The position numbers and the translations under genes were made by a program. Under the pieces are notes generated by a model, which saw only the letters and a list, made by a program, of their open reading frames with translations, was not told the origin of the DNA and did no database searches. Shown in pieces: positions 55,941 through 64,000 of a stretch of 64,000 nucleotides of DNA (its first letter is position 1; each line of letters starts with the position of its first letter). The DNA is from Nepenthes gracilis (lineage: Eukaryota > Streptophyta > Magnoliopsida > Caryophyllales > Nepenthaceae): the NCBI GenBank assembly GCA_033239525.1, contig BSYO01000002.1, positions 13,178,626 through 13,242,625 on the forward strand, given 5' to 3'.

Positions 55941-58356
55941 TGTGACAGACCGACTTTATTCCACCGCATAAAGCCGCCGTCAAGCCTAAATCCTTACATC
56001 AAAATAGATAATAGATAACAACTAGGTGGACATAAAAAAAAATTTTCTTTTCTTTCATATGAATAAACCTTTTTTTTATACACAGGATTGTTTGAGGCCG
56101 AACTAGATGAGCTGGCCTTCCGGTTTTAATTTCATACTTGGTCGGCCAACACTAAGGTTAGTCGGACATGAATGCCTTGATATGACCTGAGATGCTATTA
56201 AAAATATGGATTTCATTTATCAATAAAGTAATAACGGAAACATGCTAACATCCATAAATTCTTATGCAGCGTAACCGTTCTACAAGTCCTGCTCAAAATA
56301 TCAAAAGAAATAAATCAAGTTCTTCATTGATCAGCTCCGGCCAGCTATACCGTCTAGCTACTTCATATGGTTCTACTCAATTTCATTCTCCATAAACCTC
56401 TCGTCATCTGAAAATTGACAAGAGTGAGTTACAAAGCCCAACAAGATACTCACATGCAGAAAACATAAACATACATATAATCAGATTAAAGTAAGGATTT
56501 ATATCATAACTTAAAACATATAAAATCACCATATAATTTCTTCTTTAGTCCAGAATTTTCTTGTTCTTATTCTTATTATCTTGTCTTCAGAAGATTCATA
56601 AAAACCATTTAAAATTCTTATCATCTTTAGGGACCAGACGGGAGCGGACAACATTGAGGAAGGGTTGTGTGTTACCCCACAGCCTAAAGCCGTATCCTCT
56701 TATTATGCTCCCCGAGGTGGGAGGTAATGCCTTTAACCCGACATACAGGGCCGTAGTCCAAAAGTCTTATGCCACCAAAAGTCTCCCCCCGTGGCCCAGG
56801 AGGCAGTCCTCGAGTGTCACTCTAATATCCTTCATCCATCTTTAACAGCAAGTTTAATGGAAACTTGATTCTTAGTTCATGTCTTTTGATGACCATCCGT
56901 CATAGTTCGAAAGTCGAAAGTCGTAGAGTTTCACTTACTGTCCGGATTACATACATTTTCCTTATTCTTATAGCCTTTGTTCTTTAACTTCAACAATTGA
57001 AGTCCATATAGCCTTTTAATTATCTTAAAGTCGAAGATTATTTGATCAAAAGTCAGAGGTTTTTTTTCGTCAAAGTAGGAAATCTTTTTCTTAAAAAATC
57101 GGAGTGCTTTTCTAGGAAGGGCGGAGTTCTTCTTCTAAAAAGGCCGGAGTTCTTTTTCTAAAAAGGCCGGAGTTCTTTTCTCAAAAGGCCGGAGTTCTTT
57201 TCTCAAAAAGACGGAGTTCTTTTTCTCAAAATGTCGGAGTTCTTTTCTCAAAAGCCGGAACTCTTTTTCTCAAGAAGGCGGAGTTCTTTTCTAAAAAGCC
57301 AGAGCTCTTTTCTCAAGAAGACGGAGTTCTTTTCTCAAAAGCCGGAACTCTTTTTCTCAAGAAGGCGGAGTTCTTTTCTCAAGAAGGCGGAGTTCTTTTC
57401 TCAAAAGGCCGAAGTTCTTTTCTAAAAAGTCGGAGCTCTTTTCTCGAGAAGGCGGAGTTCTTTTCTCAAAAGGCTGGAGTTCTTTTCTAAAAAGCCGGAG
57501 CTCTTTTTAAGGAGGCAGAGTTCTTTTCTTTAATCATGCAATTATCAAAGTTCATATAAATCGACAAATAATCATATTTCATGCAGAATAAAACCGAACA
57601 TCATGAATATCAGGGTTTCTTTTTCTAAAATGCGATTAAGAACGATTGTTCCTTAAATCAAAGGAGCAGAACAAATATCATATATACTGAAACATAAGTT
57701 CATAAAAATATCGGATATATTAGCGTTGTAAACATGCATAATCATGAACTTAAAATAAGGGTGAGTACTCTTGCCTGGATTTCTTTTATTTCGCATTAAA
57801 CTTTTGGTCTCCCTTTACTAGAAAACTCTATTGTGTGCCTCTTTCTCACACCATCTAATTCTTATTTATAGGCATTGGATCTGGCAACCGTCGTTTGGGT
57901 TTGGCCACATTGGGGGGAATGTTTCGGAGTATGTTATTTATGGCTTTACATTCCCAAAGAGTTTCCTTATTAAATTTCTAGGTTATTTATAGTTCTATAT
58001 TTTCAAAGAGTTTCCTTATTAATTTTCAGGTTATTTATGGTTTCTACATTTTCAAAGAGTTTCCTTATTAATTTCGATCAACCTGACCTTGATCGGATTA
58101 TATTTCTCATTTAAATACATTCCGGTCAACCAACTGGCGTTGACCGGATTACTTTCCTTTTTCCCGTCCTTCCTTCCATTCACGTTTTCCGGTCAACATT
58201 TTACGTTGATTGGATCACACCTTCCGGTCAACACTCGTTGATCGGATTACTCCTTCACGCTTTCCGGTCAACAAGTTACTATCTTTAACTCGTTTTCCTA
58301 GGTAATTTTAACTTGACATCAGGGATTTTCTATATTCTAGGATCTGGGCCATTACA
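55941..58356 (-). repeat. 3' LTR of the chromovirus
   Basis: 2416 bp. Includes a repeat field at 57085-57530 made of a unit reading roughly AAAAGGCCGGAGTTCTTTTCTC. GGTCAAC and GTTGACCGG words recur at 58080-58290. Slightly diverged from the 5' LTR (small indels and scattered substitutions). Confidence 0.92.
57085..57530. repeat. GGAGTTCTTTTCT repeat field (3' LTR)
   Basis: About 18-20 irregular copies of a 21-25-base unit centred on CGGAGTTCTTTTCTCAA. Copies vary in the spacer (AAAAGGC, AAGAAGG, AAAAAGAC). The open frame 57231-57425 (SFLKSQSSFLKKTEFFSQK) is a product of the repeat. The same field is in the 5' LTR at 62735-63165. Confidence 0.9.
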
Positions 58357-58369
58357 ATCTCCCCCATTT
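58357..58369 (-). other. polypurine tract of the chromovirus
   Basis: The minus strand reads AAATGGGGGAGAT directly before the 3' LTR start TGTAATGG. Confidence 0.8.
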
Positions 58370-58402
58370 ACAGGAATTTCGTCCTCGAAATTTTAAATGA
58401 AG

Positions 58403-59800
58403 TTACTAACCTCCAGAAAATAGATAGAGATACTTGTTTCGAATCTCTTCCTCTCGTTCCCAAGTTGCTTCTTCAGGTGTGTGATTTTTCCAAAATACCT
58501 TTATTAAAGAGATTGATTTGGTGCGTAGCCTTTGTTTCCTTCGATCTAAAATCTGTATTGGTTCTTTTACGTAAGATAAATCCTTGTCAATTGTTAAAGG
58601 CTCAAATTCAATTACATGAGTAGGATTATGGACATACTTCCTAAGCATTGATATATGAAACACGTCATGTACTTTTGCCAAGCATGGTGGGAGTGCAAGT
58701 CTGTAGGCCACTTCTCCGATCCTTTCTAAAATCTCAAAAGGGCCAATAAATCGTGGTTTCAGCTTTTCTTTTACCCTGAATCTGTATGTCCCCTTAGATG
58801 GCGACACCTTTAGGAATACAAAATCGCCTTCTTTAAATTTTAATGCAAATCTCCTCCAATCTGCAAAGCTCTTTTGTCTGCTTCGGACTACTCTTAGATT
58901 CTCATGCACTAACTTTATCTTTTGCGCTGTCTCCTTAACAATTTTTGGACCCGAAATCCTTTTATCTTCGGACTCCTCCCACTGAATCGGTGATCTACAT
59001 CTCCTTCCATACAATGCCTCAAAAGGAGCCATACCTATACTGGCCTGATAACTATTATTATATGCGAATTCTGTCAAAGCTAAGAAATTGTCCCAAGTCC
59101 CTTTCATCTATAATACCGAGGCTCTTAACATATCCTCGAGGATCTGAATCGTCCATTCTAACTAGCCGTCAGTTTGCGGATAATAAGCGGTACTAAATTT
59201 TAATTATGTTCTTAATTCTTTATGTAGACTCTTCCAGAACCTTGAAACAAAGCGAGGGTCTCTATCTGATACAATAGAGGCAAGCACACCATGAAACCTG
59301 ACAACCTCGTTTACATACAGCTGGGCCAGTTTATCATGGAAGTAAGTCGTCCGGATTGCTAGAAAATGAGCTGACTTTGTCAGCCGGTCAATAATAACCC
59401 AAACAGTATCATAGTTTCTTAGTGTCCTTGGCAGGCCGGCCACAAAGTCCATGGTAATATCTTCCCATTTTCAGCCTGGAAACGACATTGGTTGTAATAA
59501 CCCAGACAGCTTCTTTCTTTCGGCCTTTACTTGTTAGCATACAAGACATTTTTTCACGTAAACTGTAATATCTCTTTTCATATTCCTCCACCAGAATATT
59601 TTCTTTAGCTCCTGGTACATCTTATTAATTCCCGAGTGGATTGTATACCGGGATCTATGGGCTTCCTTTAAAATTTTCTCCTTCAATTCTTTGTTGTCCG
59701 GCACACATAATTGACCCCTAAACCTTAATGCTCCGTCCGGCTTAACATGAAAATCACTTCGGAAATTTTTATCCAGATCACTCATGATATTCACAAGAAA
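58403..59800 (-). pseudogene. chromovirus integrase with chromodomain
   Basis: Reading leftward: the zinc-binding region (HRSRYTIHSGINKMYQEL and KKIFWWRNMKRDITVYVKKC, LVC then a stop), core with MDFVAGLPRTLRNYDTVW (first Asp), VSDRDPRFVSRFWKSL (second Asp) and DG-stop-LEWTIQ (Glu region), then the open 233-codon frame 58406-59107: KGTWDNFLALTEFAYNNSYQ, PFEALYGRRCRSPI, KLKPRFIGPFEILERIGEVA, HDVFHISMLRKYVHNPTHVI. The last 55 residues, with YVKEPIQILDRR and FWKNHTPEEATWEREEEIR, form the chromodomain, which binds methylated histone H3 and guides insertion to heterochromatin. Stops after LVC, after HKELRT, at DG-stop and before MKGTWD, plus a frame change near 59500, inactivate it. Confidence 0.9.
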
Positions 59801-60549
59801 AGAATCATTCGCCTGACCTCCTTAACCTCATCTATCACCTTTAGCAGGACTTGAAGGTATGCTAAAATCATTCGCTTTTCTTGAACATATCGTTGGATGT
59901 TGTAGTACATTAGACAGTCCAGCATCTCTATTTGCTTGACTAGCATCCTTGCCAAAATACCTGGTTGCCGACTTAGTGCATCAGCGACTATATTGGCCTT
60001 ACCTGGCTCGTACTGAATTTCACAGTCATAATTCTTTAGAAATTCAATCCACCTTCGCTGCCTCATATTCAGTTCCTTTTGAGAGAATAAATATTTTAAA
60101 CTTTTATGATCGGAATAGACTAAGAATTTCTCACAATACAGGTAATGTCTCTAGATTTTCAGTGTAAATTTACTTACTTACCAAAAAAAAAAAGCAAACA
60201 CTACAGCAGCTAATTCCAGATCGTGAGTTCGGTAATTTCTTTCATGATCCTTCAACTGTCGTAACCCATAGGCAACTACCCTTCCATGTTGCATTAACAC
60301 ACAGCCCAATCCAATCTTTGAGGCATCACAATAGACAACCAGTCCTCTTGATTCATTTGGAATGGTCAGGACTGGTGCAGAAGTTAGCCGGTCTTTAAGT
60401 GTCTGAAAGCTCCCTTCACGATCATCGGTCCACTCAAACTTAGCCTCTTTCTTTGTTAGTTGTGTGAGTGGTAAGGCAATTTGGGAAAAGTTTTCCACAA
60501 ACTGTCTGTAATATCGGGCCAAGCCTAAGAAGCTCCGTACTTCGGTCAC
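59801..60549 (-). pseudogene. chromovirus RT end and RNase H
   Basis: [40 protein letters not shown] and [20 protein letters not shown], then [11 protein letters not shown], show the RT connection and first half of RNase H (60178-60549). A 30-base L1 tail interrupts it at 60164-60192; then LKI, a stop, [20 protein letters not shown] and [32 protein letters not shown]. With the tail removed the domain reads through except for the TAG in place of Trp before RHYLY. Confidence 0.88.
60164..60192 (+). mobile_element. ultra-short L1 tail insertion in RNase H
   Basis: TAAATTTACTTACTTACC plus about 12 A on the plus strand, opposite to the element's coding strand. It splits the RNase H codons VVFA and LKI, which belong side by side. 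The sequence is the same kind of L1 3' tail as at 33561-33592. No convincing target duplication can be read. Confidence 0.55.
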
Positions 60550-60747
60550 AGAGGTTGGTCGGTTCTATTTCACCACTGCCTCTACCTTCTTAGGGTTAAC
60601 GAAAATCCCTTCTTTGGAAATGACATATCCAAGGAATCCTACTTCCTTTATCCAAAATTCGCACTTATTCAGTTTGGCGAACAGTTGGTGTTCCCTAAGA
60701 ATCAGGAGTGTGGTCCTTAAATGCTCCTCTCTCCAACTCCTTCTCAT
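60550..60747 (-). pseudogene. chromovirus RT, only the later part kept
   Basis: REEHLRTTLLILREHQLFAK, LNKCEFWIKEVGFLGYVISK and EGIFVNPKKVEAVVK, then a TAG where the family has Trp. The polymerase active site (F-I-D-D box) would lie just upstream and is absent: the sequence joins directly to gag at about 60720-60735. Confidence 0.85.
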
Positions 60748-61438
60748 AGATGACAGCCCTTTCTAACACCTCTTCGTGCGTGGCCAACTTCAGAGTTGAA
60801 AGGTGTCTTCTAATATCGTCTCTTAATCCTTGAAAGAACCTCCTAACCTTCCTCTCCTGGTCTTCCACCATATAATGAGTATAACGAGATAGCTCTGCAA
60901 ACTTTACATCGTATTCAGCCACAGAGCGAGTACCTTGCCTTTAGCGAAGGAATTCATCATCTTTCTGTCCGTGAAGGTTAGTTGGAAAATATTTTTCCAA
61001 GAATGCTACTTCAAACATTTCTCAAGTAATATCCCTGTCTGGTATCTCAAAAACTCTCTTCTACAATTCCCACCAGTGGTGAGCCTCACCTTCCAGTTTA
61101 TGGGTAGCAAATAGAACCATATCTCCAGCAGGGCACTTAATCACCGCAAATACCTTCTTTAGTCATTGGATCCAGGTATCTGCCTTCAATGGGTCGAGTT
61201 CTCCTGAGAATTTAGGGATTCGCTTGTTGGTAAAGCGATCGTAGACTGATCTCTCCTGTTGAACAAGAATTGGGGTGGTCACCGGAGTTGGTGGAGCCAA
61301 GGCTTTTATAACATCAGCCATCCTGTCTAGTAGGTTCAAGTACCTTGCCTCCGGATCTGGAGGGTTGTTAGTCCGGACGGTTCGCCTTCCTTTATTAGAC
61401 ATGACTTCAGTGACGACTTTGACTTCTAAAAAGAACAT
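60731..61438 (-). pseudogene. chromovirus gag, 3' part deleted
   Basis: ATG near 61438 gives MFFLEVKVVTEVMSNKGRRT; a second ATG, MSNKGRRTVRTNNPPDPEAR, is the more usual type of start. FTNKRIPKFSGELDPLKADT leads into the capsid part. After stops and shifts near 61160-60930 the frame 60695-60922 gives EYDVKFAELSRYTHYMVEDQ, RKVRRFFQGLRDDIRRHLST and HEEVLERAVIYEKELERG, the end of the Gag core. Right after ELERG the DNA is RT sequence in another frame. The zinc knuckle and protease are therefore gone. Confidence 0.87.
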
Positions 61439-61579
61439 TTTGTCAGTCTACTAGCCAAGGGCGGCTATCACAAATTACTCCGTCCGAAGCATAAGTAAAG
61501 CTAACCCCCTTCTTGCCTTAACTAATTCTGTCCTAAGTTTCCGTTTTGATTTAAATTGACCTAAAGCATCTCAGTTCTT

Positions 61580-61593
61580 TCTCTGATACGAAC
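61580..61593 (-). other. primer binding site, decayed tRNA-iMet type
   Basis: The minus strand reads GTTCGTATCAGAGA directly after the 5' LTR, close to TGGTATCAGAGC with one change in the first bases. Confidence 0.7.
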
Positions 61594-63959
61594 TGTGACG
61601 GACCGACCTTATTTCACCTCATAAAGCCGCCGTCAAGCCTAAATCCTTGCATCAAAATAGATAATAGATAACAACTAGGTGGATATAAAAAAATTTTCTT
61701 TTCTTTTATGTGAATAAACATTTCTTTTATACACAGGATTGCTTGAGGCCGAACTACATGAGCTAGCCTTCCAGTTTTAATTTCATACTTGGCCGGCCAA
61801 CACTAAGGTTAGTCGGACATGAATGCCTTGATATGACCTGAGATGCTACTAGAAATATGGATTTCATTTATCAATAAAGTAATCACGGAAACATGCTAAC
61901 ATCCATACATTCTTATACAGTGTAACCGTTCTACAAGTCCTTCTCAAAACATCAAAAGAAATAAATCAAGTTCTTCATTGATCAGCTCCGGCCAGCTATG
62001 CCGTCTAGCTACTTCATATGGTTCTACTCAATTTCGTTCTTCATAAGCCTCTCGTCATCTGAAAATTGGTAAGAGTGAGCTACAAAGCCCAACAAGATAC
62101 TCACATGCAGAAAACATAAACATACATATAATCAGATCAAAGTAAGGATTTATATCATAACTTAAAACATATAAAATCACCATATAATTTCTTCTTTAGT
62201 CCAGAATTTTCTTGTTCTTATTCTTATTATCTTGTCTTTAGAAGATTCATAAAAACCATTCGAAATTCTTATCATCTTTAGGGACCGGACGGGAGCGGAC
62301 AATATCGAGGAAGGGTTGTGCGTTACCCCACAACTTAAAGCCGTATCCTCTCATTATGCTCCCCGAGGTGGGAGGTAATGCCTTTAAGCCGACATACGGG
62401 ACCGTAGTCCAAAAGTCTTATGCCACCAAAAGTCTCCCCCCGTGGCCCAAGAGGCAGTCCTCGAGTGTCACTCAAATATCTTTCGTCCATCTTTAACAGC
62501 AAGTTTAATGAAAACTCGGTTCTTAGTTCATGTCTTTTGATGGCCATCCGTCATAGTTCGAAAGTCGAAAATCGTAGAGTACCACTTGATGTCCGGATTA
62601 CAAAGATTTTTCTTATTCTTATAGCTTTTATTCTTTAACTTCAACAATTAAAGTCTGTATAGCCTTTTAATTACTTAAAGTCGAAGATTCTTTGATCAAA
62701 AGTCAAAGGTCTTTTTTCGTCAAAGTCGGAAATCTTTTTTTCTTAAAAAACCGGAGTGCTTTTCTAGTAAGGGCGGAGTTCTTCTTTTAAAAAGGGCGGA
62801 GTTCTTTTTCTAAAAAGGCCGGAGTTCTTTTCTCAAAAAAACGAAGTTCTTTTTCTCAAAATATCAGAGTTCTTTTCTTAAAAGACGAAACTCTTTTTCT
62901 TAAGAAGGCGGAGTTCTTTTCTCAAAAGGCCGGAGTTCTTTTCTAAAAAGTTGGAGCTCGTCTCTCAAGAAGGTGGAATTCTTTTCTCAAAAGCTGAAGC
63001 TCTTTTTCTCAAGAAGGCGGAGTTCTTTTCTCAAAAGATTGGAGTTCTTTTTTAAAAAGTCGGAGCTCTTTTCTCAAGAAGGCGGAGTTCTTTTCTCAAA
63101 AGGTCGGAGTTCTTTTCTAAAAAGTCGGAGCTCTTTTTAAGGAGGCAGAGTTCTTTTCTTTAATCATGCAATTATCAAAGTTCATATAAATCAACAAATA
63201 ATCATACTTCAAGCAGAATAAAATCGAACATCATGAATATCAGGGTTTCTTTTTCTAAAATACGATTAAGAACGATTCTTCCTTAAATCAAAGGAGCAGA
63301 CCAAATATCATACATACTGAAACATAAGTTCATAAAAATATCAGATATACTAGCGTTGTAAACATGCATAATTATGAACTTAAAATAGGGGTGAGTACTC
63401 TTGCCTGGATTTCTTTTACTTCGCCTTGAACTTTTGGTCTCTATTTACTAGAAAACTCTATTGCGTGCTTCTTTCTCACACCCTCTAGTTCTTATTTATA
63501 GGCCTTGGGTCTGGCAGATGTTGTTTGGGTTTGGCCACATTGGGGGGGAATATTTTGGAGTATGTTATTTATGGCTTTACATTCCCATAGAGTTTCTTTA
63601 TTAAATTTCTAGGTTATTTATAGTTCTACATTTCCAAAGAGTTTCCTTATTAATTTTCAGGTTATTTATGGTTTCTACATTTCCAAAGAGTTTCCTTATT
63701 AATTTCTGGTCAACTGACCTTGACCAGATTTATGTTTCTCATTTAAATATATTCCGGTCAACCAACTGGCGTTGACCGGATTACTTTCTTTTTTTCCGTC
63801 CTTCCTTCCATTTATGTTTTTCGATCAACATTTTACGTTGACTGGATCACGCTTTCCGGTCAACACTTGTTGACCGGATTATTATCATTAACTCGTTTTT
63901 CCAAGTAATTTTAACTTGATATCAGGAATTTTCTATATTCTAGGATCTGGGCCATTACA
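61594..63959 (-). repeat. 5' LTR of the chromovirus
   Basis: 2366 bp, collinear with 55941-58356. On the element's own strand it ends GGTCCGTCACA. Confidence 0.92.
62735..63165. repeat. GGAGTTCTTTTCT repeat field (5' LTR)
   Basis: Same field as in the 3' LTR, with one or two units fewer or more and more point changes (for example ACGAAGTTC, TTGGAGCTC). It shows repeat-number drift between the LTRs since insertion. Confidence 0.88.
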
Positions 63960-64000
63960 CCGATACTCAGGTCAACCAATAGCCTTCGAATTAAGAAAGT
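63960..64000. other. right target duplication and flank
   Basis: CCGAT at 63960-63964 repeats the bases before 55941. The remaining 36 bases hold nothing recognisable. Confidence 0.85.

Larger units (their letters stand above)
55941..63959 (-). mobile_element. minus-strand Del/Tekay-type chromovirus with internal deletion, TSD CCGAT
   Basis: An 8019-bp element, CCGAT on both sides (55936-55940 and 63960-63964). LTRs at 55941-58356 (3') and 61594-63959 (5') start TGTGAC and end CCATTACA on the plus strand. The internal part is only 3237 bp, against about 4.5-5 kb needed for a full gag-pol. It reads gag, then directly the middle of RT, RNase H, integrase and chromodomain: the end of gag with its zinc knuckle, the protease and the first part of RT are missing. 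Because LTRs and target duplication are intact, the deletion either arose after insertion or the deleted form was copied with help. Confidence 0.94.

Noticed and set aside
57085..57530. CRISPR-like array (short repeats with spacers)
   Set aside because: The units vary, the 'spacers' are themselves near-repeats, the field recurs in the partner LTR, and the setting is a plant retrotransposon.

Overview
This is a stretch of nuclear DNA from a flowering plant, made up mostly of nested and decayed LTR retrotransposons. The plant origin is shown by Tekay/Del-type chromoviruses with long LTRs, a Tat-lineage Ty3/gypsy element with two RNase H domains and antisense ORFs, Ty1/copia elements with tRNA-iMet primer sites, L1-type poly(A) tails, and the 3' end of a SWEET-type sugar transporter gene. 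Species, and monocot versus dicot, cannot be decided from this sequence. No RNA gene, CRISPR array, prokaryotic operon or complete host gene was found.

Layout. 1-1.13 kb: the last two exons of a SWEET1-like gene, with a 2-base frameshift. 2.1-7.1 kb: remains of a minus-strand chromovirus whose LTR is split by a solo LTR (2851-5663, TSD AATTA). 7.4-14 kb: copia fragments, a 3.6-kb solo LTR (7776-11362, TSD CATTA) carrying a poly(A)-tailed retroposon, and a 1.0-kb solo LTR (12742-13770, TSD GAATG). 15037-28018: a complete 13-kb Tat-lineage element (TSD AAATT) with gag-pol on the plus strand and at least two antisense ORFs behind pol. 28.3-35.7 kb: one decayed plus-strand chromovirus gag-pol, cut apart by an LTR-like block and several L1-tailed insertions. 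36369-41750: a copia element (TSD AAGAC). 42068-47349: a minus-strand copia element (TSD GAATA). 48791-51355: a 2.6-kb L1-tailed retroposon with a 16-bp TSD. 52-53.9 kb: a decayed Tat gag-protease. 55941-63959: a minus-strand chromovirus with 2.4-kb LTRs (TSD CCGAT) and a large internal deletion. The gaps are AT-rich and I see no genes in them.

How the parts work together. In each element LTR promoter, primer site, Gag, protease, RT-RNase H and integrase form a copy-and-paste cycle. None of the elements here looks able to complete it alone. The Tat element keeps its integrase catalytic triad but has altered protease and RT active sites. The last chromovirus has lost the end of gag, protease and most of RT.

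No clearly new biological system stands out. The strongest leads are: two related antisense ORFs in the Tat element, each preceded by the same TATA decamer; a group of retroposons that share an L1-like 3' tail but have different bodies; and a palindrome in one copia LTR pair whose sequence differs between the two LTRs while staying self-complementary. All boundaries, TSDs and reading frames were read by eye. Family names rest on motif recognition, not on a database search.
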